From the NCBI RefSeq assembly GCF_003885045.1, contig NZ_RHJS01000002.1:2542001-2606000 (forward strand): 64,000 bases of DNA, given 5' to 3'. A program made the position numbers and the translations under genes. Origin of the DNA: Schaedlerella arabinosiphila. GTDB lineage: Bacteria > Bacillota > Clostridia > Lachnospirales > Lachnospiraceae. This document shows positions 17,315 through 23,871 of this stretch, one piece after another. Positions within the stretch are counted from its first letter, which is position 1, and every line of letters starts with the position of its first letter. Below the pieces are notes generated by a model that worked only from the letters and a program-made list of their open reading frames with translations, made no database searches and was not told where the DNA came from.

Positions 17315-17536
17315 CTATGCTGCCGCAAGCAGAGCACCAGCTTCGTCATTCCGAAATTCAATGCAGTACCGGATGCGGTCTGTCTCAAATTTAATATGTT
17401 CCTCCGTCACCTCAACTACACGCCTTACCCTTGCTGTTTTCTTCCATGTCCCATTGCAGAAATAGGTTGCGGCCATCCCTTTCAACACCGGCTGCACAAC
17501 TTTCCCGTAAATAAATATAAGCTGCTTCTGTCTCAT
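17315..17536 (-). CDS. hypothetical 73-residue protein behind structured leader
   Basis: ATG 17536 has AAGGAGG 7 bases upstream; longer frames to 17554 are not needed. The product starts MRQKQLIFIYGKVVQ and has TARVRRVVEVTEEHI, a small beta-rich protein of unknown function. It lies behind the promoter, multi-stem leader and terminator at 17624-17799, so its expression probably depends on read-through. Confidence 0.6.
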   Translation of the reverse strand: MRQKQLIFIYGKVVQPVLKGMAATYFCNGTWKKTARVRRVVEVTEEHIKFETDRIRYCIEFRNDEAGALLAAA

Positions 17537-17623
17537 TCGTGTTCCTCCTTCCATCCTGATTGTTTTCTGCTCCGATTTCCGATCCTTCCTTTAAATTTTC
17601 ACATCTCCCACATTCTGAACAAC

Positions 17624-17764
17624 AAAAAAGACACCAATCATCTTCTAAAAATAATCAGTGTCTTCCTATCTGTTATCCGCAGAAATCCTGCCAAAATTTG
17701 AGTCTGGGCCATTGCCGAAACAAAAGTTGATTTTTCAGTCTAATTACTGAAAATAAAATATAAC
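17624..17764 (-). ncRNA. structured leader RNA, copy A
   Basis: After the promoter at 17771-17799 the minus strand has, in order, a hairpin (TTTCAGT/ACTGAAA, 17733-17752), AACTTTTGTT (17719-17728), a GGC/GCC hairpin (17706-17716), AATTTT, a GCAG/CTGC hairpin (17679-17691) and a terminator (17630-17662) with six U. Copy B at 25951-26108 has the same order with different stem sequences. It may be a cis-acting attenuator or a free small RNA. Confidence 0.65.
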
Positions 17765-17770
17765 AATTTT

Positions 17771-17799
17771 ATTGTATATCAATATATAGCGTTTGTCAA
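17771..17799 (-). promoter_or_regulatory. sigma-A type promoter of leader A
   Basis: TTGACA (complement of 17794-17799), a 17-base spacer and TACAAT (complement of 17771-17776). Near-consensus. Confidence 0.8.
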
Positions 17800-17846
17800 T
17801 CTATTAATCACTAAATATTGTGTATTATCAAAAAGCTATATAATTC

Positions 17847-18074
17847 TTATTTCCACAAAACAGCATCCATCCGGTTCCCATCTTCGTATTTCTCTACCGG
17901 GAATTTCAGGATGCACTGCAGCATGGTATACACAAACTCCTGATATAAGTCCTCGTCAAATCTTCCATTCACAACTGCATATTTGACCATCAGGGGGCGG
18001 TACATCTCTATCACCTCCATCATTGCCTTCCTGTCATATTCCCTGGCTTTCTGCAATATTTCCTTAAATTCCAT
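17847..18074 (-). CDS. sigma region 2-like small protein (Tn916 Orf8 / RsoA type)
   Basis: A 75-residue protein, MEFKEILQKAREYDRKAMME..., with ILKF near its end, matching the helix-turn-helix/sigma region 2-like small proteins encoded beside a sigma-70 region 4 protein in Tn916-type elements. Its start overlaps the upstream sigma gene by 11 bases. Such pairs act as a split sigma factor in B. subtilis (SigO with RsoA); a similar role here is inferred. Confidence 0.75.
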   Translation of the reverse strand: MEFKEILQKAREYDRKAMMEVIEMYRPLMVKYAVVNGRFDEDLYQEFVYTMLQCILKFPVEKYEDGNRMDAVLWK

Positions 18075-18507
18075 CTCTTGTGCCTCCCAGAATCTTACGG
18101 ATCTTCTTTACTGCGTTATAGTATGTATTTTCTGCTTTCTTTTCTGCCATCCCTACAATTAAGCCAATTTCCCGGAATGATTTCTCGTAGAAAATCCGCA
18201 GCACAATCACATCCTTCTGCCGCTCCGCAAGTGAAGTTATTGCCTGAAAGAGCCGGTAATCCTCTATCTGGTCCAAAAGCAGCCGGCTCTCTATCACGCC
18301 CCGGAAAATCTGTTCTGATAAAAGATCCCTTTCTCTTAGCAGGTCTTCTATCCCCTGCCCCGGAACTGCCAGTTCCTCTTCATAATTTGTTTCATTTCTC
18401 TCCACCCTGCACTTTTTATCCAGATAATGCCCTTTTGTATTCTTCACTGCCTGCTTCACATATGCGCTGAAGTGATTCTTTAATTCGTCTGTATTTTTAC
18501 GTTCCAT
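18064..18507 (-). CDS. sigma-70 family protein, region 4 type
   Basis: A 147-residue protein. Residues about 90-145 carry a sigma region 4 helix-turn-helix (ITSLAERQKDVIVLRIFYEKSFREIGLIVG in two pieces: ERQKDVIVLR and KSFREIGLIVG). The N-terminus lacks a full region 2, which is supplied by the downstream small gene. It corresponds to Orf7-type regulators of Tn916 relatives and probably drives ICE genes. AGGAGGAAGAT precedes ATG 18507. Confidence 0.82.
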   Translation of the reverse strand: MERKNTDELKNHFSAYVKQAVKNTKGHYLDKKCRVERNETNYEEELAVPGQGIEDLLRERDLLSEQIFRGVIESRLLLDQIEDYRLFQAITSLAERQKDVIVLRIFYEKSFREIGLIVGMAEKKAENTYYNAVKKIRKILGGTRDGI

Positions 18508-18877
18508 ATCTTCCTCCTGAAAGTTTTCTTAAAAATCATCTGTTTCACCGAAAACTTCAGGCGGCGGACGCGCACCGGGGATTCCTTCATTTCTTCCCCG
18601 ATATAGGCGGCCTCCGTCATGGATGTTTATGGAACTGCCATACGCTTTCTTCCTGCATATGGCTGTACAAAAAAAGACCGTCAGGAAATCCTCCCGACAG
18701 CCTGGTAATACGATAAGTTTTTTAATACTCCTGATAATACTAACCTGAATCCCAAGTTAATAAAAGCAAAGAGTATTTGTTGTATCTATCTTCCTGAGAT
18801 TGTGCCTTTCCCATGTGCATTCATTCGATAAAGTGTTTCCTTTCCCCTATCTTATCCCCGGAAAGACTGCCAAATTC
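18508..18877. other. leader/intergenic region upstream of sigma pair
   Basis: It contains the terminator at 18671-18703 and a weak 46-codon minus-strand frame (about 18645-18508 side) with no ribosome site. No convincing promoter pair was found. Confidence 0.4.
18671..18703 (-). terminator. terminator-like hairpin in sigma gene leader
   Basis: On the minus strand GGCTGTCGGGA pairs with TCCTGACGGTC and is followed by seven T. It ends transcripts from 18878 onward or attenuates the sigma pair. Confidence 0.7.
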
Positions 18878-19330
18878 TTACATTCCCCCTACTTTTCTTC
18901 TGTCTGAAATATCGCAAATACCTCCCCGTTCCCTTCTGTCTAAGAATTCCGCAATATCTCCGTCAAAGGATGTCACCTCATCCAGCACAAATTCCTCCAC
19001 CTTCTCAAAATTATAATCAATCTCTTCGGATGTCAGGGCATCCACCTTCTCCATCTCCTGTTCAAGCTGGTCCAGTATCTTTTCCTCCCCTATCCCTTTC
19101 TCATACTGATGCCCACATTCCGGACAGATCCTGACCTTTCCCCAAGCAGCGGCACCACATTTCGGACAGGACTTTAATTTCCTGTTTTTCAGCGCCGTCC
19201 TGCTGATATATACCATCTCTCCCAGACAGCTTCCCAGGATTACTGCACATCCTGCCTTCCAGTTCCAGAACTGCATCCCTAAACCAACAATCTGAAGAAC
19301 ATTAAAACAATAAAGTTTTCCTGCTTTCAT
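18878..19330 (-). CDS. zinc-ribbon membrane protein
   Basis: A 150-residue protein with a short hydrophobic N-terminal region (VLQIVGLGMQFW, CAVILGSCLGEMVY), then a zinc ribbon (CPKCG...CPECG, residues about 55-75) and an acidic helical tail. GGAGGTGTGCAGAA precedes ATG 19330. It lies 16 bases from the signal peptidase gene and is probably co-transcribed. Function unknown. Confidence 0.65.
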   Translation of the reverse strand: MKAGKLYCFNVLQIVGLGMQFWNWKAGCAVILGSCLGEMVYISRTALKNRKLKSCPKCGAAAWGKVRICPECGHQYEKGIGEEKILDQLEQEMEKVDALTSEEIDYNFEKVEEFVLDEVTSFDGDIAEFLDRRERGGICDISDRRKVGGM

Positions 19331-19346
19331 TTCTGCACACCTCCGA

Positions 19347-19805
19347 TTAAAATAATTTGCAAACCACTATCCCACGGACAGCGCTTTTACCGATACACCC
19401 AAAAACCCGGGAGTCCAGCGACACCTCCTGATTCTCCCCGATCAGGAAATACTGATCCGGAGGCAGGATAAACTCCTGCCTCTCCTGCTTCTTCCTTTCC
19501 TCCTGAATCCCTTTTACAGATTCCGCCACCATTTCACCATTTAAAAAGAGTCCTTCATAAGCAGTTGTAACCCGGTCTCCCTCCGACGCCAGAATCCTTT
19601 TTACTACGTCATAATCCAGTTCTTCTATGTATGCTGCTACCATATCGCCCTTTTGGGGCATTCCCCATTTTCGCAGCAAAAGGATATCTCCTTCATAAAA
19701 AACAGGCTCCATGGAATTTCCGCTGACATAGGCAATATCAAAAAACACATGAAATACCGCCACGATCAGACATGCAGTTATCACTGCACTTGCAACTTTC
19801 CCCAT
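19347..19805 (-). CDS. type I signal peptidase (S26)
   Basis: A 152-residue membrane protease with one N-terminal helix, catalytic Ser31 in SGNSMEP, Lys69 in VVKRILASEGD, and the conserved GENQEVSLDSRVFG box. It removes signal peptides; in an ICE it could process the surface and pilin-like proteins of the transfer machine. It is short and complete for Gram-positive SipS-type enzymes. Confidence 0.88.
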   Translation of the reverse strand: MGKVASAVITACLIVAVFHVFFDIAYVSGNSMEPVFYEGDILLLRKWGMPQKGDMVAAYIEELDYDVVKRILASEGDRVTTAYEGLFLNGEMVAESVKGIQEERKKQERQEFILPPDQYFLIGENQEVSLDSRVFGCIGKSAVRGIVVCKLF

Positions 19806-19834
19806 CCTCCACTTTCTATGCGTATCAATCCCCC

Positions 19835-20176
19835 CTATTCCATATCCTCGAACATTGCGTAATTCTGCCGCATCAGTTCCGCTTCCTCCTGGTCCATATC
19901 CCCGCTTCCACTGCTGTCCACCTGAATCAGCCTGCCTTTCCTTATATCAGCTTTGGTATCCGTAAGCTTTCCTTCCTTCTTTTCCGTTCTGTCCTCCCCG
20001 GACTTGTTAAGAGCAGGATTTCTCCCTTCCTGTAAAGCCCAGTAAGCCAGTATTGCCTTTACCACATATCTTGCCTTTTTCCTGCCGCAGCTGTTCAGGA
20101 ACTCGCTGACGCGCCGATGGTCTTCATCTGTCTCGTCAAACTTCAGGTTAAAACGGTATTCATCCTGTTTTCCCAT
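19835..20176 (-). CDS. ParR/StbB-like partition DNA-binding protein
   Basis: A 113-residue protein starting at ATG 20176 (GGAGGAGG 9 bases upstream). Residues 5-50 (YRFNLKFDETDEDHRRVSEFL, KKARYVVKAILAYWAL) fit the ribbon-helix-helix of ParR adaptors; the tail is charged. It follows the ParM-like gene with a 19-base gap, the expected order for a ParMRC system. Confidence 0.7.
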   Translation of the reverse strand: MGKQDEYRFNLKFDETDEDHRRVSEFLNSCGRKKARYVVKAILAYWALQEGRNPALNKSGEDRTEKKEGKLTDTKADIRKGRLIQVDSSGSGDMDQEEAELMRQNYAMFEDME

Positions 20177-20195
20177 AAAAAACTGCCTCCTCCTG

Positions 20196-21137
20196 CTAAC
20201 AGCCGCCTTTATCGTACAGATATTTCTTTTTGTATCCCAATACATTTACTTTGGAATCATTGATCACATAATATTCTCCCCGGTATCTTCCCCATACCTT
20301 ATCAATGATCCTGGATAACAGGATGGAACCGCCGCCCACAAAGACAGTCACAGACAGCCGCAGGTCAATCCCGCATTCCCGGAGCATCCCAAGCGCATCC
20401 GCCACATGGCTTTCTGCAAGCTCTGTTACCCTTTCTTCAATCCCCCGGTCATACATGGAAGTTTCTCCCAGGATGATCGCATCCATATCATTTTCTTTCA
20501 GATCCAGGTCATACTTTTCCCGGATTCCCTTATTGATACGCTGGTACATGGAAATCACCCCTCTGCCGGTAGAATCCGTATATTCCCATGAGATCATCCC
20601 TTTCTCCAGAAGCATATAGTCCAGTGTAAACCCGCCAATATCCAGCAGGAGAACCTTCTTTTTAAACAGGTTTAAGTCCCTTGCCACATATAGATAGGCC
20701 GCGTAGGTCTGCATGTGGACATATACTCCTGAGAAGGAAACCCGGTAGGACATCCCCATATATTCAAACTCTACAACTTCCCCTCCACGGTAAAAATATT
20801 CCCGGAACTTTTTATACTGCCCCCGGTAGTATAGCGGCGGAAGGCCTACCACCAGATCTATCTCAAGAACCTCCCCCGGCAGGAACAGCCTTGGCGGCTT
20901 TAATTCCCGCAGCTCCTTTGCAACGGCAAACAGCGTCAGGATATAATAACGCTCGTCTACGGACTTGTCCGGAAGATATACATTCCTCTCCGGACTCAGC
21001 CGGTAATATCTGCCCTGGTATTTTACCGCCTCTTCTCCTTCTCCCGGCACATCCTCCAATACGGATATCCCTGAATGGAACTCAAAATGTTCCGTTTTAA
21101 TTGCTTTGTTCCCTGTATCAATCGGCATCATCAACAT
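20196..21137 (-). CDS. ParM/StbA-like actin-type partition protein
   Basis: A 313-residue actin-like ATPase. The phosphate-2 strand LLLDIGGFTLDYMLL and the adenosine motif VFVGGGSILLSR are visible, and the N-terminus is MLMMPIDTGNKAIKTEHF. Filaments of such proteins push sister plasmids apart, so the ICE probably has a circular, segregated stage. ATG 21137 has AAAGGAGAG 5 bases upstream and is preferred over 21215. The region 21138-21243 upstream may hold the centromere. Confidence 0.85.
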   Translation of the reverse strand: MLMMPIDTGNKAIKTEHFEFHSGISVLEDVPGEGEEAVKYQGRYYRLSPERNVYLPDKSVDERYYILTLFAVAKELRELKPPRLFLPGEVLEIDLVVGLPPLYYRGQYKKFREYFYRGGEVVEFEYMGMSYRVSFSGVYVHMQTYAAYLYVARDLNLFKKKVLLLDIGGFTLDYMLLEKGMISWEYTDSTGRGVISMYQRINKGIREKYDLDLKENDMDAIILGETSMYDRGIEERVTELAESHVADALGMLRECGIDLRLSVTVFVGGGSILLSRIIDKVWGRYRGEYYVINDSKVNVLGYKKKYLYDKGGC

Positions 21138-21243
21138 CGTAACTCTCCTTTCCGGTCTCAAAAAACACCTACATCGTTTTGTATCACTCATTGTATGCGC
21201 ATTAATGATTAGCACCTACTATAAAATTTTTGCTTTTTCCAAG

Positions 21244-21813
21244 TCAACAGTATTTTGGGTCAGATTCATAATTATTTTTAAAATATTCCATAATCTTTCT
21301 GCTTTCCTCTTCATACCCCCATAAAATCCCGCTGACCGCCTCAAATGCCTGCTCGCGCCACCGGAAATAGGTTGCCCTGTGGATACGCGTGATTTTGGGG
21401 AAATGAGGCTCTAATTTGTCCAGGATCTCTTCGATATTTTCCGCCCGGTAAGCCGACATATAGCTGTAATACAGAACCCAGTACAGCCGTTCCCCCTGGG
21501 GATGGAATTTACGCATAAGCTCCACCGCTTCGTCAATCAGCTTCAGGAATTTGTTGGAACGGTTGATCGTCTCGATCCGCTCCTTCATATCCCCCAGATC
21601 CTGATTAATGTCCATGCCGGCCTGGTAAACACTGTCAAGGAATGTATCAATGTCTGTGCCGTATTCCCACTGTATCCGGTGCTTTACCTGGCTCACCTTT
21701 ACCTGCATCCGCCAGTTTACGGAACGGTATATTTTAAAAAGCGCTATGATATCATGATAGGCTTCGTTCTCTTCTCCGGCAAACTGCTTGTTTATGACTC
21801 CCGATCTTCCCAT
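21244..21813 (-). CDS. hypothetical ICE protein
   Basis: A 189-residue helical protein (MGRSGVINKQFAGEE..., YWVLYYSYMSAYRAENIEEIL, FPKITRIHRATYFRWREQAF) that looks like phage/ICE regulators with a C-terminal helix-turn-helix, but I cannot assign it. ATG 21861 is an alternative start; 21813 avoids most of the overlap with the small membrane protein. Confidence 0.6.
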   Translation of the reverse strand: MGRSGVINKQFAGEENEAYHDIIALFKIYRSVNWRMQVKVSQVKHRIQWEYGTDIDTFLDSVYQAGMDINQDLGDMKERIETINRSNKFLKLIDEAVELMRKFHPQGERLYWVLYYSYMSAYRAENIEEILDKLEPHFPKITRIHRATYFRWREQAFEAVSGILWGYEEESRKIMEYFKNNYESDPKYC

Positions 21814-21968
21814 TTGTTCTTTTCCCCGACTTTCTGCTCGCTGGAATGTTTCCTCTCCCATAAGCGTTTCTCTTCCTCTGCACTATGCTTTCCTACAAGA
21901 ATACAGCAATACATAATTCCTGCGCAAAAAAGCATTGCGACTACTTCTGAAATTGCTAAAACTAACAT
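21792..21968 (-). CDS. 58-residue single-helix membrane protein
   Basis: ATG 21968 follows GAGGGATTAG. The product MLVLAISEVVAMLFCAGIMYCC is a membrane helix followed by a charged tail (EEEKRLWERKHSSEQK) that ends at TAA 21792-21794. It overlaps the next start by 22 bases. Unknown function. Confidence 0.5.
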   Translation of the reverse strand: MLVLAISEVVAMLFCAGIMYCCILVGKHSAEEEKRLWERKHSSEQKVGEKNKWEDRES

Positions 21969-22122
21969 CTAATCCCTCTTTACTTTCTGTGTATTTGTAT
22001 TTTGACTTCCATGTACACCGCCTAAATTATCCGGTTCCCTTATTTTGTTGTCAATGTGCCGAACTTCACTTAATAGGAAGTCCAGAACATTCCAAATCCT
22101 GTAAAAACATAAAATTTTGTTC

Positions 22123-22150
22123 AAAAAAAGAGTTACCAGCTGGTAACCTC
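22123..22150 (-). terminator. intrinsic terminator with perfect palindrome
   Basis: GTTACCAGCTGGTAAC is a perfect palindrome; on the minus strand it is followed by seven T. It closes the interrupted small gene 22182-22364. Confidence 0.8.
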
Positions 22151-22181
22151 GTCTCCATTTTTATACTCAAAGCATATGGTG

Positions 22182-22364
22182 CTATTTAACTTCATATGTT
22201 TTATCCTTTAATGCTTCATTTTCAACCTCAAGATCTTTTATCCGTTGTTACAGCATTTCGATTTCCTTTTGTACGGCACGTTTTATTATTTCTTGTATAT
22301 AAACATCGTACTGTTTCCTTTGCCATCTACATTGATTAATTTTATTATAATCATCTTTTTTCAC
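22182..22364 (-). pseudogene. small coiled-coil gene with in-frame stop
   Basis: GTG 22364 opens a 60-codon frame (VKKDDYNKINQCRWQRKQYD..., RIKDLEVENEALKDK) interrupted by TAA at 22250-22248 where CAA (Gln) would fit before the next CAA. The frame ends at TAG 22182-22184. A strong terminator follows. The interruption may be a natural nonsense mutation. Confidence 0.55.
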
Positions 22365-22492
22365 CCCTGCACTCTTTGTATCCTTTCTGCTGTCGATTGG
22401 ATTGGAACTTTTCTCCCATTTTCATATTATAAGACTCTCTAATATAACAATTCTCTGTAAACCCATCCTCATCCTTCAATAACATAAATGTA

Positions 22493-22521
22493 ATGACAAA
22501 GTTTGAAATACATGATAAAAT
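22493..22521 (+). promoter_or_regulatory. promoter of RES-domain gene
   Basis: ATGACA (22493-22498), 17-base spacer, TAAAAT (22516-22521), 36 bases upstream of the start codon. Confidence 0.6.
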
Positions 22522-22557
22522 AATGTCAATCTATATAACATGAAATGAGGTGCTGTA

Positions 22558-23304
22558 ATGATACTTTCTTTCTATTGTGATGGACGTAATAGGGACTATC
22601 AAGTTTCTGATAACATTTATACAAGCACTTTTAAATTATGGGAAAATTTCAAGGAAGAGATTATTTGTCGTAACAGATACTTTCCAAATCAAGAAATCAC
22701 ACGAATTTTATCAAATTTGAACTATATGAATGTATTTCCCACTGATAGCCACCTCACATTTTATCGTGCAAGAGTTGGTGACTACCTTCATGCAGACGAC
22801 AGCGAAATGATGGCTCCGCCTATTCGCAAGCCGTCAAATGGACGATGTAACCCCTCAGGAATACCATATTTGTATTTGGCAAATAATGAACTTACAGCTA
22901 TTCAGGAAATAAGACCACAAATTGGTGATATTGTGACTTTAGCAGAATTTGATGTTAATGTATCAAACGTTTTTTCTTTTGATGTCTATCTAATGGAACA
23001 CTATAAAATTAAGGCAGCTGATGAACAAACTAGATGTTTGTTATTTCTGATACTTCAGGATTTATCAAGCCCAGTAAAAACTGATAATCAACTTGACTAT
23101 ATTCCTTTGCAATATATCTGTGAATACGTAAAGCGTATTGGATATAACGCATTCATATATTCAAGCGTGTATGGAACGGGCATGAACTTAGTTATGTTTG
23201 ATTGGATCAATCGTATTTCTTTGTGCAGTAAAAAAACGATCCATATTAGAAAGTCGCAAATTGAGTATGACAAGGTCTCTTGCTTACAGTCTGCAAATCA
23301 TTGA
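22558..23304 (+). CDS. RES-domain protein (NAD-targeting toxin family)
   Basis: A 248-residue protein, the only clear plus-strand gene in this arm. The RES core is plain: FYRARVGDY (Arg70, Arg72), MMAPPIRKPSNGRCNPSGIP, YLYLANNELTAIQEIRP (Tyr105, Glu117), GDIV and the late SSVYG. RES toxins such as MbcT degrade NAD. The N-terminal 60 residues form an extra domain as in longer Firmicutes members. No Xre-type antitoxin gene lies next to it, so it may be an orphan, or a defence effector. It is AT-rich compared with its neighbours. Confidence 0.88.
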   Translation: MILSFYCDGRNRDYQVSDNIYTSTFKLWENFKEEIICRNRYFPNQEITRILSNLNYMNVFPTDSHLTFYRARVGDYLHADDSEMMAPPIRKPSNGRCNPSGIPYLYLANNELTAIQEIRPQIGDIVTLAEFDVNVSNVFSFDVYLMEHYKIKAADEQTRCLLFLILQDLSSPVKTDNQLDYIPLQYICEYVKRIGYNAFIYSSVYGTGMNLVMFDWINRISLCSKKTIHIRKSQIEYDKVSCLQSANH

Positions 23305-23359
23305 TATGACTGACTTTTTTTGAAGTCCTAATTACACTCTGACCAATCTTCAATCTACA

Positions 23360-23526
23360 CATGATGTAACTGTTCAGCACAGGCCGAGGCACTTCCCACG
23401 GAACGCCCTCGGTGTTCTACTGAGGCCGTAAATGCATAATCCAGGAGTGCAAAATACCATTGCCACAGGCGATTTTCAATGGATTTTGCATCGTAACTGT
23501 GAAGGTACTGAACAGTTACCACATGA
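23360..23526. repeat. nested palindromic element downstream of RES gene
   Basis: Outer arms GTAACTGTTCAGCAC (left) and GTACTGAACAGTTAC (right, inverted), an inner pair TGCAAAATACCATTG (23448-23462) and CAATGGATTTTGCA (23477-23490), and smaller hairpins (CCTCGGT/ACTGAGG). It folds as a multi-branch structure. It resembles other palindromes in the window (41061-41146 and 42877-42916). Could be a REP-type or MITE-like repeat or a small RNA. Confidence 0.65.
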
Positions 23527-23776
23527 TTTCTTTTATAGAAAGAAACGACGTCTTTTTGTCATTTGTGCAAAACAAATATATCTCCTCTTGATTCAGACAT
23601 ATTTCTCGTATTGCTGATAAGTATTGCTTTAAATTTCGCACTGCACCATTTTCTACCGAAATTTCAGCTACACCAAACTCATGATCCCAGGTAATATTGC
23701 AACACTTAGATTCTGCCTCTTTCTTTAAACTGTGATGCCCGTTTCTAATACTTCTTGCAAGTTCTTTATAACCCAT
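23516..23776 (-). CDS. small hypothetical protein
   Basis: An 86-residue protein (MGYKELARSIRNGHHSLKK..., ISVENGAVRNLKQYLS). AAAGGAGAG precedes ATG 23776 and the 23804-23837 hairpin lies in its leader. Its 3' end touches the palindromic element. Not recognised. Confidence 0.55.
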   Translation of the reverse strand: MGYKELARSIRNGHHSLKKEAESKCCNITWDHEFGVAEISVENGAVRNLKQYLSAIREICLNQEEIYLFCTNDKKTSFLSIKEIMW

Positions 23777-23803
23777 ACCGTTCTCTCTCCTTTAATAATA
23801 AAG

Positions 23804-23837
23804 AGGCATTGACTATTCTGTAAAATAATCAATGCCT
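23804..23837. terminator. repeated hairpin (copy 3), bidirectional
   Basis: AGGCATTGACTATT pairs with AATAATCAATGCCT. A U-tract follows on the plus strand, weaker on the minus. It ends the ligase transcript and lies in the leader of the 86-residue gene. Confidence 0.7.
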
Positions 23838-23871
23838 TTTTTGTTCTTTCAATAATGATTCCCTGCTTTGC

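Noticed and set aside
18508..18660. 46-codon minus-strand frame upstream of the sigma gene
   Set aside because: No ribosome site and its end overlaps the sigma start; could be chance.
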